A stretch of 64,000 nt of DNA from positions 92,606 through 156,605 of the forward strand of contig JAFVMW010000046.1 of the NCBI GenBank assembly GCA_017506735.1, given 5' to 3'. Position 1 is the stretch's first letter. Every line of letters starts with the position of its first letter. This DNA is from Oscillospiraceae bacterium. Lineage in GTDB: Bacteria > Bacillota > Clostridia > Oscillospirales > Oscillospiraceae. Under the pieces are notes generated by a model, which worked only from the letters and a program-made list of their open reading frames with translations, was not told the DNA's origin and did no database searches. Position numbers and translations under genes: made by a program. Below are positions 17,835 through 25,606 of this stretch, piece by piece.

Positions 17835-18248
17835 ATGAATATTGATTCTATCAAGAACGGCATCGTCATCGACCACATCACCGCCGGCAAGGGCATGGAG
17901 ATCCACAGGCTGCTGGGTCTGGGCAATCTGGACTGCATGGTGGCTCTGATCACCAGCGCCAATTCCGAGAAGATGGGCCGCAAGGACATCATCAAGATCG
18001 ACGCCCCCATTGAGCTGGACACCGATGTGCTGGGCTACGTGGACCCCGGCGTCACCGTTTCCATCATCCGGGACGGAGAAACTGTGGAAAAGAAGAAGAT
18101 GACCCTGCCCGACGAGCTGGAAGGTGTTGTCCGCTGCCGGAATCCCCGGTGCATCACCTCCACCGAGCAGGAGCTGACCCACATTTTCAAGCTGGTGAAT
18201 CCTGCAAAGCGGGAGTACCGCTGCATCTACTGCGAGACTAAGGTCTGA
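17835..18248 (+). CDS. pyrI: Aspartate carbamoyltransferase regulatory subunit
   Basis: A 137-aa nucleotide-binding regulatory chain that confers allosteric control by CTP/ATP on PyrB. The N-terminal allosteric domain starts MNIDSIKNGIVIDHI and the C-terminal zinc domain has Cys101, Cys106, Cys130 and Cys133 (C-x4-C and C-x2-C). The start is 3 nt after pyrB. Last gene of the operon. Confidence 0.96.
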   Translation: MNIDSIKNGIVIDHITAGKGMEIHRLLGLGNLDCMVALITSANSEKMGRKDIIKIDAPIELDTDVLGYVDPGVTVSIIRDGETVEKKKMTLPDELEGVVRCRNPRCITSTEQELTHIFKLVNPAKREYRCIYCETKV

Positions 18249-18266
18249 TCCCTTTTTCATAACCTG

Positions 18267-18297
18267 CGCCACACCCTTCGGGGTGTGGCGTTTTTTT
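18267..18297 (+). terminator. Terminator of the pyr operon
   Basis: Perfect 10-bp stem CGCCACACCC / GGGTGTGGCG with TTCG loop and seven T. Confidence 0.93.
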
Positions 18298-18299
18298 GC

Positions 18300-18340
18300 T
18301 TGACAAAGCTGTTATCACTGTGTATACTGTTTATATACAG
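18300..18340 (+). promoter_or_regulatory. Promoter and likely operator of the gntR-ABC operon
   Basis: TTGACA (18300-18305), 17-nt spacer, TATACT (18323-18328). An inverted repeat TGTATA-N7-TATACA (18321-18339) overlaps the -10 box, the usual place for autorepression by a YtrA-type GntR protein encoded immediately downstream. Confidence 0.75.
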
Positions 18341-18360
18341 AATTGACAGGAGGGAATCGG

Positions 18361-18741
18361 ATGACGATTCTGATCGACAACAAAAGCGGCTCGCCCATCT
18401 ATGAGCAGATCTACAACCAGATCAAAAGCCAGATCATCAGCGGTCAGCTTTCCGAGCATGAGATGCTGCCCTCCATCCGGGGGCTGGCGAAGGATCTGCG
18501 CATCAGCTTCATCACCACCAAACGGGCCTATGACGAACTGGAAAAGGACGGATTCCTGTACACCATCCAGGGAAAGGGCTGTTATGTGGCACCGAAAAAT
18601 GTGGAGCTTCTTCGGGAAGAGAATCTGAAAAAAATCGAAGCCCACGCCAGCCAGATCCGGCATCTTGCCGCCTGCTGCGGCCTTAGCGTAAATGAAACAC
18701 TGGAAATGATCCGGTATTGTCTGGAGGAGGAATCAACATGA
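18361..18741 (+). CDS. GntR family transcriptional regulator, YtrA type
   Basis: A 126-aa regulator: an N-terminal winged helix (residues about 10-75, SPIYEQIYNQIKSQIISGQL, LPSIRGLAKDLRIS, TTKRAYDELEKDG) and only a short C-terminal helical tail instead of a large effector domain, as in the YtrA subfamily that controls ABC transporter operons. ATG at 18361 follows AGGAGGG. Its stop overlaps the next start, so it belongs to the transporter operon and probably represses it through the palindrome at 18321-18339. Confidence 0.92.
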   Translation: MTILIDNKSGSPIYEQIYNQIKSQIISGQLSEHEMLPSIRGLAKDLRISFITTKRAYDELEKDGFLYTIQGKGCYVAPKNVELLREENLKKIEAHASQIRHLAACCGLSVNETLEMIRYCLEEEST

Positions 18742-19580
18742 ACGCATTGGAAATCCGTGATTTACACAAAAGTTTCCCTGGCTTTTCTTTGGAGGGGCTG
18801 AATCTGACCCTGCCCATGGGCTGTATCATGGGCATTGTGGGTGAAAATGGTGCCGGCAAAAGCACCACCATCAAGCTGATTCTGGGGGCCCTGAAGGCCG
18901 ATCAGGGCAGCATCACCATTCTGGGCCGGGACAGCCGGGAGGATGTGAAGCTGACCAAAAACGATGTGGGTGTGGTTCTGGATGAGATGGGCATCCCCGA
19001 GTGCCTGAATGTCTCCCAGGTGGGCAGAATCATGGCCGGTATTTTCTCTGGCTGGCAGCCGGATACCTATGATTCCCTGCTGACCAGGCTGAAGCTCCCC
19101 CATGGAAAGCCCTTCAAGGAGTTCTCCAGAGGCATGAAGATGAAGCTGGGCTTCGCCATTGCGCTGAGCCACAATCCCAAGCTGCTGATTCTGGACGAGG
19201 CCACCAGCGGCCTGGACCCTGTGGTCCGGGACGAGGTGGTGGAGATGCTGCTGGACTTCACCCGGGAAGAGGATCACTCCATTCTGATCTCCTCCCACAT
19301 TGTCAGCGATCTGGAAAAGCTCTGCGATTACATCGCCTTCCTCCATCAGGGCAGGCTGCTGCTGTGTGAGGAGAAGGATGTGCTTCTGAGCCGGTACGGT
19401 GTGGTGCGGTGTCCTCTGGATGTGCTGGATGCCATGCCCAGGGACAGCATTCTCCGGGCCAAGCGGTTCAGCTACGGGGCTGAGGCCCTGGTGCTTCGGG
19501 ATTCAGCACCCCAGGGGTATCCTGTGGGGCCGGTGACCATCGAGGAACTGTTTTTGTTCATGGTGAAGGAGGGATATTAA
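18738..19580 (+). CDS. ABC transporter ATP-binding protein
   Basis: A 280-aa nucleotide-binding subunit. Walker A GENGAGKST at residues 35-43, a degenerate signature FSRGMKMKLGFAIAL near 130-145, Walker B LLILDEATSGLDP near 152-164 and a switch histidine in ISSHIVSDL. The C-terminal 70 residues are the variable tail of export-type transporters. ATG overlaps the gntR stop (ATGA). Substrate unknown; the GntR/ABC/ABC-2 trio resembles Bacillus ytr-type cell-envelope stress exporters. Confidence 0.92.
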   Translation: MNALEIRDLHKSFPGFSLEGLNLTLPMGCIMGIVGENGAGKSTTIKLILGALKADQGSITILGRDSREDVKLTKNDVGVVLDEMGIPECLNVSQVGRIMAGIFSGWQPDTYDSLLTRLKLPHGKPFKEFSRGMKMKLGFAIALSHNPKLLILDEATSGLDPVVRDEVVEMLLDFTREEDHSILISSHIVSDLEKLCDYIAFLHQGRLLLCEEKDVLLSRYGVVRCPLDVLDAMPRDSILRAKRFSYGAEALVLRDSAPQGYPVGPVTIEELFLFMVKEGY

Positions 19581-19581
19581 G

Positions 19582-20211
19582 ATGAAGGGTTTGATTTTGA
19601 AGGATCTTTATCAGTGTGTGCGCTACTACAAATCCTACCTGGTTCTGGTTGTGGTATTTCTGTTTTCTTCCGTGAATTCGGACAGTCTGTTTTTCACCTT
19701 TTATCCGGTGATGATTGCCGGTATGATCCCCCCCAGCCTGCTGGCCTACGACGAGCGGAGCAAGTGGGATCTGTACACCACTACCCTGCCCGTAACCCGT
19801 GCCCAGGTGGTTTCGGCAAAATATCTGCTGGGACTGATGGTTCAGGCCGCTTTTCTGCTGATTTCGTTACTGTTCCATACGGTTACCCTGCTGGTAAAGG
19901 GCAATTTCTCCCTGGATTATCTGGGGATGATGATTTCCCTGCTGACTGTCCTGTCGGCCCTGTCCTCCTCGGCTACCTTGCCCTTCATGTTCAAGCTGGG
20001 GGCGGAAAAGGGCCGGATGGCCTACTATGTGATGATCGGCCTGACCGTCGGCGGCATTGCCGCGGCTACCGCCGTGCTGCAGCCGGATCTTCAGAGCGAC
20101 ATTCAGCTGGGCAGCGTCCCTGCCATTCTGATGGTGCTCTTTGCTGGCGGCGTTTACTTCCTGTCCTGGCGGCTGTCCATCCGTTTCTACGAAAAGAGAG
20201 AGTTATCCTGA
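19582..20211 (+). CDS. ABC-2 type transporter permease
   Basis: A 209-aa membrane subunit with about six hydrophobic segments, starting MKGLILKDLYQCVRYYKSYL, the typical beginning of ABC-2 permeases of this operon type. Contains the DERSKWDLYTTTLPVTRAQVVSAKYL juxtamembrane segment characteristic of the ABC2_membrane_5-like family. One nt after the ATPase gene; partner of that ATPase. Confidence 0.88.
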   Translation: MKGLILKDLYQCVRYYKSYLVLVVVFLFSSVNSDSLFFTFYPVMIAGMIPPSLLAYDERSKWDLYTTTLPVTRAQVVSAKYLLGLMVQAAFLLISLLFHTVTLLVKGNFSLDYLGMMISLLTVLSALSSSATLPFMFKLGAEKGRMAYYVMIGLTVGGIAAATAVLQPDLQSDIQLGSVPAILMVLFAGGVYFLSWRLSIRFYEKRELS

Positions 20212-20221
20212 TAATGAATTT

Positions 20222-20254
20222 GCGGTATGATCTTTTGGTCATACCGCTTTTTTT
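20222..20254 (+). terminator. Terminator of the gntR-ABC operon
   Basis: 11-bp stem GCGGTATGATC / GGTCATACCGC (one G-T pair) with TTTT loop and seven T. Confidence 0.88.
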
Positions 20255-20278
20255 ACGTAAAAATCTCCCTCTTTTCCC

Positions 20279-20307
20279 TTTACCGGCGGTGAAAAAAATG
20301 ATAGAAT
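20279..20307 (+). promoter_or_regulatory. Promoter of yfhO
   Basis: TTTACC, 17-nt spacer, TAGAAT, about 30 nt before the start codon. Confidence 0.55.
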
Positions 20308-20340
20308 ACAAGGTATGAATCCTGCGATTGGAGGTCCCCT

Positions 20341-23007
20341 ATGCAAATCAACATCAAAGAAAGCCGCCGGAATTCTTACGCTCTGGCGTTTGGGCTGCCT
20401 ATATTCGCAATGATGATCGTTACCATCATTGCCAGCGCGGAGCCCCTGTTCAACCTTAGGAGTATGCTGTACTCGGATATGTACCACCAGTATTACCCCT
20501 TCTTCGTGGAGTTCCGGAACGCTCTGCGGTCCGGCGACAGCCTGCTCTACACCTGGAGCGTGGGTCTGGGTATGGACTATCTGTCCCTGATCTCCTACTA
20601 TCTGGGCTCTCCCCTGAACCTTTTGAGCGTTCTGATTCCGGAAAGCCTGACCCTGGAGTATTTCTCCCTGCTGATGCCCATTAAGCTGGGTCTGGCCAGC
20701 CTGTTCTTTGCCATTTTCCTGAACCGGATCTTCGGACGGGAGGACTATTCCATTGGCCTGTTCGGCTGCTTCTACGGAATGTGCGCCTGGGCATTGGGCT
20801 TCCAGTGGAACGTGATGTGGCTGGACACCTTCGCCCTGCTGCCCCTGCTGACCCTGGGCACTATCTACCTGCTGCGGGACAAGAAGTTCATCCTGTACAC
20901 GGTGACCCTGTTTTTGTCCGTGGCAATCAACTATTACATCGGCTTCTTTGTCTGCATTTTTGTTCTGCTGCTGTTTTTCGTGTATCAGATCTGCCGGTGG
21001 AAGGGCTTCGGACGGTTTTTCGCTGACCTGGTGCGGATCGGCTTCTTTACCATCATCGCCATCGGCATGACCGCCATCATCACCCTGCCTGCCTTTGCCG
21101 GACTCCAGAGCACCCAGTCCAGCGTCAACGCATTCCCCAACAGCTTCCGGCTGAACATCGTCACCGACCATTCCTTCATGGGTCTGCTGGATGCCATGCG
21201 TCAGGTGGCAGGCAACATGATGGGCGGCGGCGAGCTGAACTTCAAGGAGGGTCTGCCCAACATCTACTGCGGCGTGGGCACCGTGATTTTCGGCATTCTG
21301 TTTTTGACCAGCCGGGACGTAAAGCTCCGGGACAAGCTCTGCTCTGTGGGATTGCTGCTGTTCTTTATGGTCAGCTTCATCATCCGGCAGCTGGACTATA
21401 TCTGGCACGGCTTCCATTTCACCAATATGATCCCCTACCGGTTCAGCTTCCTGTTCAGCTTTGTGCTGCTGTACATGGCTTACCGGGCCTGGACCATGAA
21501 GGACAGCTTCCAGGTCTGGCAGATTCTGCTTGCCGGCTTCTGCGGCATCGGTCTGACAGTGATTTCCGGTCAGCAGAAGGAAATCTGGTATATCATTTTC
21601 AACGATGCCTTCCTGATGCTGTATCTGCTGATTTTGATCTTCCAGCTGCCCGGAAAGGCACCTGCTGAGGGGGCCGACGAGGAGCTTGTAAACGCCTATA
21701 CCGCAAAGACGGAGAAGAACCGGCGGCTCGGCTCCTGGGCATTGCTGGCTGTGATGGTGGTGGAGCTTGGGATGAATGTGCTGAACTTCGGTCTGCGGTT
21801 CTCCTACACCACCGTGAGCAACTATCCCAAGGGCACTAAGGATGCTGAAACGGTCATTGCCCAGATGCACGAACGTGAAAAGGACAACCTGTTCTTCCGG
21901 GCGGAGACCACCCACTCACAAACGCTGAACGACGGTGCTCTGAACGGCTACTACGGCGTGTCCACCTTCACAAGCTCTGCCAACGTGAAAACCACTGAGT
22001 TCATGCGTGCCCTGGGCTACGGTGCGAAGAACACCTACAACCGCTACTGCTATGAGGAATCCAGCCCGGTGGCGAACCTGTTTTTGGGTCTGAAATACAT
22101 GCTGGAGCGGGACGGCGATGTGGAGGAAAATGACTATTTCGACATCGTTGCTTCCTCCGGAGAGGTTTATCTGCTGGAGAACAACGCCTATCTGCCTCTG
22201 GGCTTCCTGGCCAACTCCGAGCTGGCCGATGTGGAATTCCAGGTGAATGACTACTTCCGGTTCCAGAACCAGCTCTTCAGCGCCGCAACGGGCGTTGTGG
22301 ACGATGTTTGGCGAATGGTCCGGGCAGTGAACGTCACCGGCGAAAAGGTCACCATCGACTCTGTAAAGACCTACGAGTGCCACTACTCCGACGCGGAATC
22401 CGGCGGCAAGATCATTTATGAGTTTACCGCCGACCAGAACGGCTTCCTGTGTCTGGATTTTGATGTGACGGACCGGAACAGCTATTCTGTGTATCTCAAC
22501 GACGAGCTGCTCTATTCCGAGACGCTGAGCCTGCGGCAGATGATCGCCGCCTGCAATGTGGGCACCGGCGATGTGGTGAAAGTGGTTCTCAAGTGCAAGA
22601 GCGGTGAGGACGGCCGGACCACTGTGAAGGCAGCTATCCTCAGCGGCAGCTTCTTCCGGACGGGCCACGAAATTCTGAAGGCATCCACCCTGGAGCTGAC
22701 CCACTTCTCCAACACCCGGGTGGCCGGCACCATCGACTGCAACCGGGACGGCCTGCTCTACGCCTCCATCCCCCAGGACGGCAACTGGAAGGTCTATGTG
22801 GACGGTGTGCAGGTGGAGGAAACTCTGGTGGGCGACTGCATGATCGGCGTGATGATGCAGAAGGGCCACCACGAAGTGGAATATGTGTATGAGAATCCTG
22901 CCTTCTCCTTCGGCTGGAAAATCAGCCTGGTCTTTGGCCTTGTGTTCCTGGTGAGCGTTCTGGCAGTGAAGAACAGAAAGCCCGGAAAATACGAAAAGCG
23001 TTCCTGA
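20341..23007 (+). CDS. YfhO family membrane protein (probable GT-C glycosyltransferase)
   Basis: An 888-aa polytopic protein. About a dozen hydrophobic segments occupy residues 15-480, with the acidic DMYHQYYPFFVEFRNALRSG loop after the first helix as in GT-C enzymes; a soluble extracytoplasmic region (about 490-860) and a final membrane helix follow. Bacillus YfhO is linked to glycosylation of teichoic acid; the substrate here is unknown. SD GGAGGTCCCCT precedes ATG. Single gene between terminators. Size is normal for the family. Confidence 0.9.
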   Translation: MQINIKESRRNSYALAFGLPIFAMMIVTIIASAEPLFNLRSMLYSDMYHQYYPFFVEFRNALRSGDSLLYTWSVGLGMDYLSLISYYLGSPLNLLSVLIPESLTLEYFSLLMPIKLGLASLFFAIFLNRIFGREDYSIGLFGCFYGMCAWALGFQWNVMWLDTFALLPLLTLGTIYLLRDKKFILYTVTLFLSVAINYYIGFFVCIFVLLLFFVYQICRWKGFGRFFADLVRIGFFTIIAIGMTAIITLPAFAGLQSTQSSVNAFPNSFRLNIVTDHSFMGLLDAMRQVAGNMMGGGELNFKEGLPNIYCGVGTVIFGILFLTSRDVKLRDKLCSVGLLLFFMVSFIIRQLDYIWHGFHFTNMIPYRFSFLFSFVLLYMAYRAWTMKDSFQVWQILLAGFCGIGLTVISGQQKEIWYIIFNDAFLMLYLLILIFQLPGKAPAEGADEELVNAYTAKTEKNRRLGSWALLAVMVVELGMNVLNFGLRFSYTTVSNYPKGTKDAETVIAQMHEREKDNLFFRAETTHSQTLNDGALNGYYGVSTFTSSANVKTTEFMRALGYGAKNTYNRYCYEESSPVANLFLGLKYMLERDGDVEENDYFDIVASSGEVYLLENNAYLPLGFLANSELADVEFQVNDYFRFQNQLFSAATGVVDDVWRMVRAVNVTGEKVTIDSVKTYECHYSDAESGGKIIYEFTADQNGFLCLDFDVTDRNSYSVYLNDELLYSETLSLRQMIAACNVGTGDVVKVVLKCKSGEDGRTTVKAAILSGSFFRTGHEILKASTLELTHFSNTRVAGTIDCNRDGLLYASIPQDGNWKVYVDGVQVEETLVGDCMIGVMMQKGHHEVEYVYENPAFSFGWKISLVFGLVFLVSVLAVKNRKPGKYEKRS

Positions 23008-23016
23008 GTAAAAAGC

Positions 23017-23050
23017 AACCTCCCTATGGCGTGAGCCATGGGGAGGTTTT
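23017..23050. terminator. Bidirectional terminator between yfhO and the GNAT gene
   Basis: 14-bp stem (23017-23030 with 23035-23048, one G-T pair) flanked by TTTT on the plus side and a T-rich tract on the minus side, between two convergent genes. Confidence 0.7.
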
Positions 23051-23058
23051 GATATGCA

Positions 23059-23487
23059 TCAAAGCGCTTTCTTCATGTAATATCTGCAATGGCCCATGGG
23101 ACAGTCCTCCAGGATGCCGAACACGGAATAACCTTTTTTCTCGTAAAAGTCCTTTGCCTGCCAGTCGAATGTATCCAGCTGGATGATTGTACAGCCTTTT
23201 TTCTTTGCTTCAAGCTCAATCTCCAGGAGCAGCTGCGATCCCAGGCCCTGGCTGCGATACCGCTCCTCCACCCAGAGATCGCTCACTTCCGCGGTCCCCC
23301 AAACAGTTCGGACCCCAAGGCAGCCAGCGATCGTATTGCCATCCACATCGGTCATTTTCCGTCCGAACATCGCGGCAACACAGTTCGACTCGCCTTCGGC
23401 AGGCATTCGGGAGAGATTGTACTGCGCAAGCATATCGCCAATATAATCATAATCTTCCCTGGTACAAGTCAAGATTTCATATTTCAT
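23059..23487 (-). CDS. GNAT family N-acetyltransferase
   Basis: A 142-aa acetyl-CoA-dependent acyltransferase. The CoA pyrophosphate-binding motif R-S-Q-G-L-G-S appears in ERYRSQGLGSQLLLEIE (about residues 75-91), followed by the conserved FYEKKGYSVFG strand (about 112-122). Substrate cannot be told. Monocistronic on the minus strand with its own promoter; SD GGAG lies 9 nt before ATG. Confidence 0.9.
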   Translation of the reverse strand: MKYEILTCTREDYDYIGDMLAQYNLSRMPAEGESNCVAAMFGRKMTDVDGNTIAGCLGVRTVWGTAEVSDLWVEERYRSQGLGSQLLLEIELEAKKKGCTIIQLDTFDWQAKDFYEKKGYSVFGILEDCPMGHCRYYMKKAL

Positions 23488-23525
23488 CGTTTTTTCTCCA
23501 AAGCTTCCAGATTTTGTCTGTCTGG

Positions 23526-23554
23526 ATTATACCACGGGAGCCGAGCCCAGGCAA
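23526..23554 (-). promoter_or_regulatory. Promoter of the GNAT gene
   Basis: Minus-strand TTGCCT, 17-nt spacer, TATAAT. A small CCAGA/TCTGG inverted repeat lies in the leader. Confidence 0.75.
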
Positions 23555-23570
23555 GCATCTGCCCGGCACA

Positions 23571-23599
23571 AAAAAGAGTGCATCCCCGAAGGGATGCAC
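23571..23599 (-). terminator. Terminator of the Dabb-ACT-UPF0210 operon
   Basis: Minus-strand 9-bp stem GTGCATCCC / GGGATGCAC with TTCG loop, followed by TCTTTTTT. Confidence 0.88.
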
Positions 23600-23607
23600 T
23601 GGAAAAA

Positions 23608-24966
23608 TCAGTTTTTCAGACTCTGCAGGGGGGCAGGAATCCGGCCGCCTCTGGAGATGAAGTCCACGGTGGACTGGCCGTAAACAGGCATGACGGGGGC
23701 AGAGCCCAGCAGGCCGCCCATTTCCACCCGGTCGCCCACTACCTTGCCCGGGGCAGGGATGATGCGCACAGCGGTGGTCTTGGAATTGACCATACCGATG
23801 GCCGCTTCGTCCGCAATGATGGCGGAGATGGTCTCGGCGGTGGTATCGCCGGGGACGGCGATCATATCAAGACCCACGGAGCAGACACAGGTCATGGCCT
23901 CCAGCTTGTTCAGCGTCAAAATGCCAGACTCGGCGGCGGCGATCATGCCTTCGTCCTCGGATACGGGAATGAATGCGCCGGACAGGCCGCCAACATGGTT
24001 GGATGCCATTACGCCGCCCTTCTTCACAGCGTCGTTGAGCATGGCCAGGGCCGCTGTTGTACCGTGGATGCCGCAGGTCTCCAGACCCATTTCCTCCAGA
24101 ATCCGGGCCACAGAGTCGCCCACAGCAGGGGTAGGAGCCAGACTCAGATCCACGATGCCGAAGGGAACGCCCAGACGCCGGGAGGCCTCGTTGCCAACGA
24201 TCTGACCCATACGGGTGATGCGGAAGGCAGTCTGCTTGATGGTTTCAGCCACCACATCAAAGGGCTGGCCCTTGACGCTCTTCAGGGCATGATGTACCAC
24301 TCCGGGGCCGGAAACACCCACGTTCAGCACACACTCGGGCTCACCCACACCGTGGAAGGCGCCGGCCATGAAGGGGTTATCTTCAACGGCGTTACAGAAA
24401 ACCACCAGCTTGGCACAGCCAAGGCCGTCGTTGTCGGCGGTGAGGGCGGCGGTTTTCTTGATGATCTGACCCATCAGGGCAACGGCGTTCATGTTGATGC
24501 CGGCCTTGGTGGAGCCAACGTTGACGCTGGAGCAGACCCGGTCGGTGCAGGCCAGGGCCTCGGGGATGGACTCGATGAGCTTCCGGTCGCCAACGGTGCA
24601 GCCCTTCTGCACCAGGGCGGAGAAGCCGCCGATGAAATTCACGCCCACTTCCTTTGCGGCTCTGTCCAGAGTCTGGGCAAAGGGCACATAGGAATCGGTG
24701 CGGCAGGATTCAGCCACCAGAGCAATGGGAGTCACAGAGATCCGCTTGTTGACGATGGGGATACCGAATTCCTTCTCGATGTCCTCGCCAACCCGGACCA
24801 GGTTCTCAGCCCGACGGGTGATTTTGTCATAAATCTGGTCACAGCAGGTCTTGACATCCGGATGGGCGCAGTCCCGGAGGGAAATGCCCATGGTGATGGT
24901 GCGGATGTCCAGATGACGCTGCTCGATCATGTCGATGGTTTGAAAAATGTCCTTTTGATTCAGCAT
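23608..24966 (-). CDS. UPF0210 / PFL family protein
   Basis: A 452-aa protein of the conserved UPF0210 (DUF711-like) family, structurally related to the pyruvate formate-lyase fold but with no established activity. Recognised from the start [21 protein letters not shown] and the conserved segments [37 protein letters not shown] and GVVHHALK. Three cysteines and many glycines are spread along it, but no catalytic set is assigned. It is 9 nt after an ACT-domain gene, a pairing seen widely in Firmicutes and archaea. Confidence 0.93.
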   Translation of the reverse strand: MLNQKDIFQTIDMIEQRHLDIRTITMGISLRDCAHPDVKTCCDQIYDKITRRAENLVRVGEDIEKEFGIPIVNKRISVTPIALVAESCRTDSYVPFAQTLDRAAKEVGVNFIGGFSALVQKGCTVGDRKLIESIPEALACTDRVCSSVNVGSTKAGINMNAVALMGQIIKKTAALTADNDGLGCAKLVVFCNAVEDNPFMAGAFHGVGEPECVLNVGVSGPGVVHHALKSVKGQPFDVVAETIKQTAFRITRMGQIVGNEASRRLGVPFGIVDLSLAPTPAVGDSVARILEEMGLETCGIHGTTAALAMLNDAVKKGGVMASNHVGGLSGAFIPVSEDEGMIAAAESGILTLNKLEAMTCVCSVGLDMIAVPGDTTAETISAIIADEAAIGMVNSKTTAVRIIPAPGKVVGDRVEMGGLLGSAPVMPVYGQSTVDFISRGGRIPAPLQSLKN

Positions 24967-24975
24967 GGCGATTCC

Positions 24976-25245
24976 TCAGACCCGGTGCATGGCCTCAAAA
25001 ATGTCCTCACGCTGGAGACGGATGGAAAGATTCCGGGACTTGCCCTCCTGTTCCATCTCCACAGCCAGCTGAGCCAGAGGAATGGTTGCCTCAGTCACAT
25101 CAACCACCATCATCATGGTGAAATAACCCTGCATAACGGTCTGGCTGATGTCCAGAACATTCACGTTGTACTCGGCAAGCTTGATGCAGACACCGGCGAT
25201 GATGCCCACCTGATCCTTGCCGACTACGGTTACAATTGCCTTCAT
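24976..25245 (-). CDS. ACT domain-containing protein (UPF0237)
   Basis: An 89-aa single ACT domain: MKAIVTVVGKDQVGIIAGVCIKL begins the first strand and helix, with ligand-binding G-x-I-A at the strand-helix turn; the second half ends IRLQREDIFEAMHRV. Such stand-alone ACT proteins bind small ligands, often amino acids, as regulators. Located between the Dabb and UPF0210 genes in one operon, so it probably senses a ligand related to the UPF0210 protein. Confidence 0.93.
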   Translation of the reverse strand: MKAIVTVVGKDQVGIIAGVCIKLAEYNVNVLDISQTVMQGYFTMMMVVDVTEATIPLAQLAVEMEQEGKSRNLSIRLQREDIFEAMHRV

Positions 25246-25260
25246 TATTTTGGGAACTCC

Positions 25261-25542
25261 TTAGAACTCATAATCTGCGCAGTAGCGGTTTTCGATAAAG
25301 TGATGGAACTTCTCCTTGGCCATCAGGTGCAGGGGGTGCTTCTGGTACTTCTCCAGGGCCTCCCAGGACTCAAACTCGGAGTACAGGGCATAGTCCATGC
25401 CGCCCTTGGAAGCGTTGATCTCCATCCAGTTCAGGCCGGGGATCTTGCCAACCAGACCCTCCAGGGCGTCAGCGACGATGGCAATGGCCTCTTCCTTGTT
25501 CACATCTTCCTTCAGGGTATACAGTACGATATGCTTAACCAT
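25261..25542 (-). CDS. Dabb (stress-responsive alpha/beta barrel) family protein
   Basis: A 93-aa protein with the family start MVKHIVLYTLKEDV, a GLVGKIPGLNWMEINAS strand and the histidine-rich HPLHLMAKEKFHHFIENR helix; normally dimerises into a ferredoxin-like barrel. Function unknown, sometimes linked to small-molecule stress. SD AGGAGG lies before ATG. It is the first gene of the minus-strand Dabb-ACT-UPF0210 unit; no promoter is obvious upstream, so it may be read through from ispH/rpsA. Confidence 0.9.
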   Translation of the reverse strand: MVKHIVLYTLKEDVNKEEAIAIVADALEGLVGKIPGLNWMEINASKGGMDYALYSEFESWEALEKYQKHPLHLMAKEKFHHFIENRYCADYEF

Positions 25543-25569
25543 ATTTATATCCTCCTATATTGCCAGAAT

Positions 25570-25594
25570 ACCGGAGCCGGTAATCGGCTCCGGT
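25570..25594 (-). terminator. Hairpin after ispH/rpsA (weak terminator)
   Basis: 9-bp stem ACCGGAGCC / GGCTCCGGT with a 7-nt loop 13 nt after the stop. No good T run follows on the minus strand, so termination may be partial, letting transcription reach the Dabb gene. Confidence 0.45.
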
Positions 25595-25606
25595 ATAGGG
25601 GTTTAA

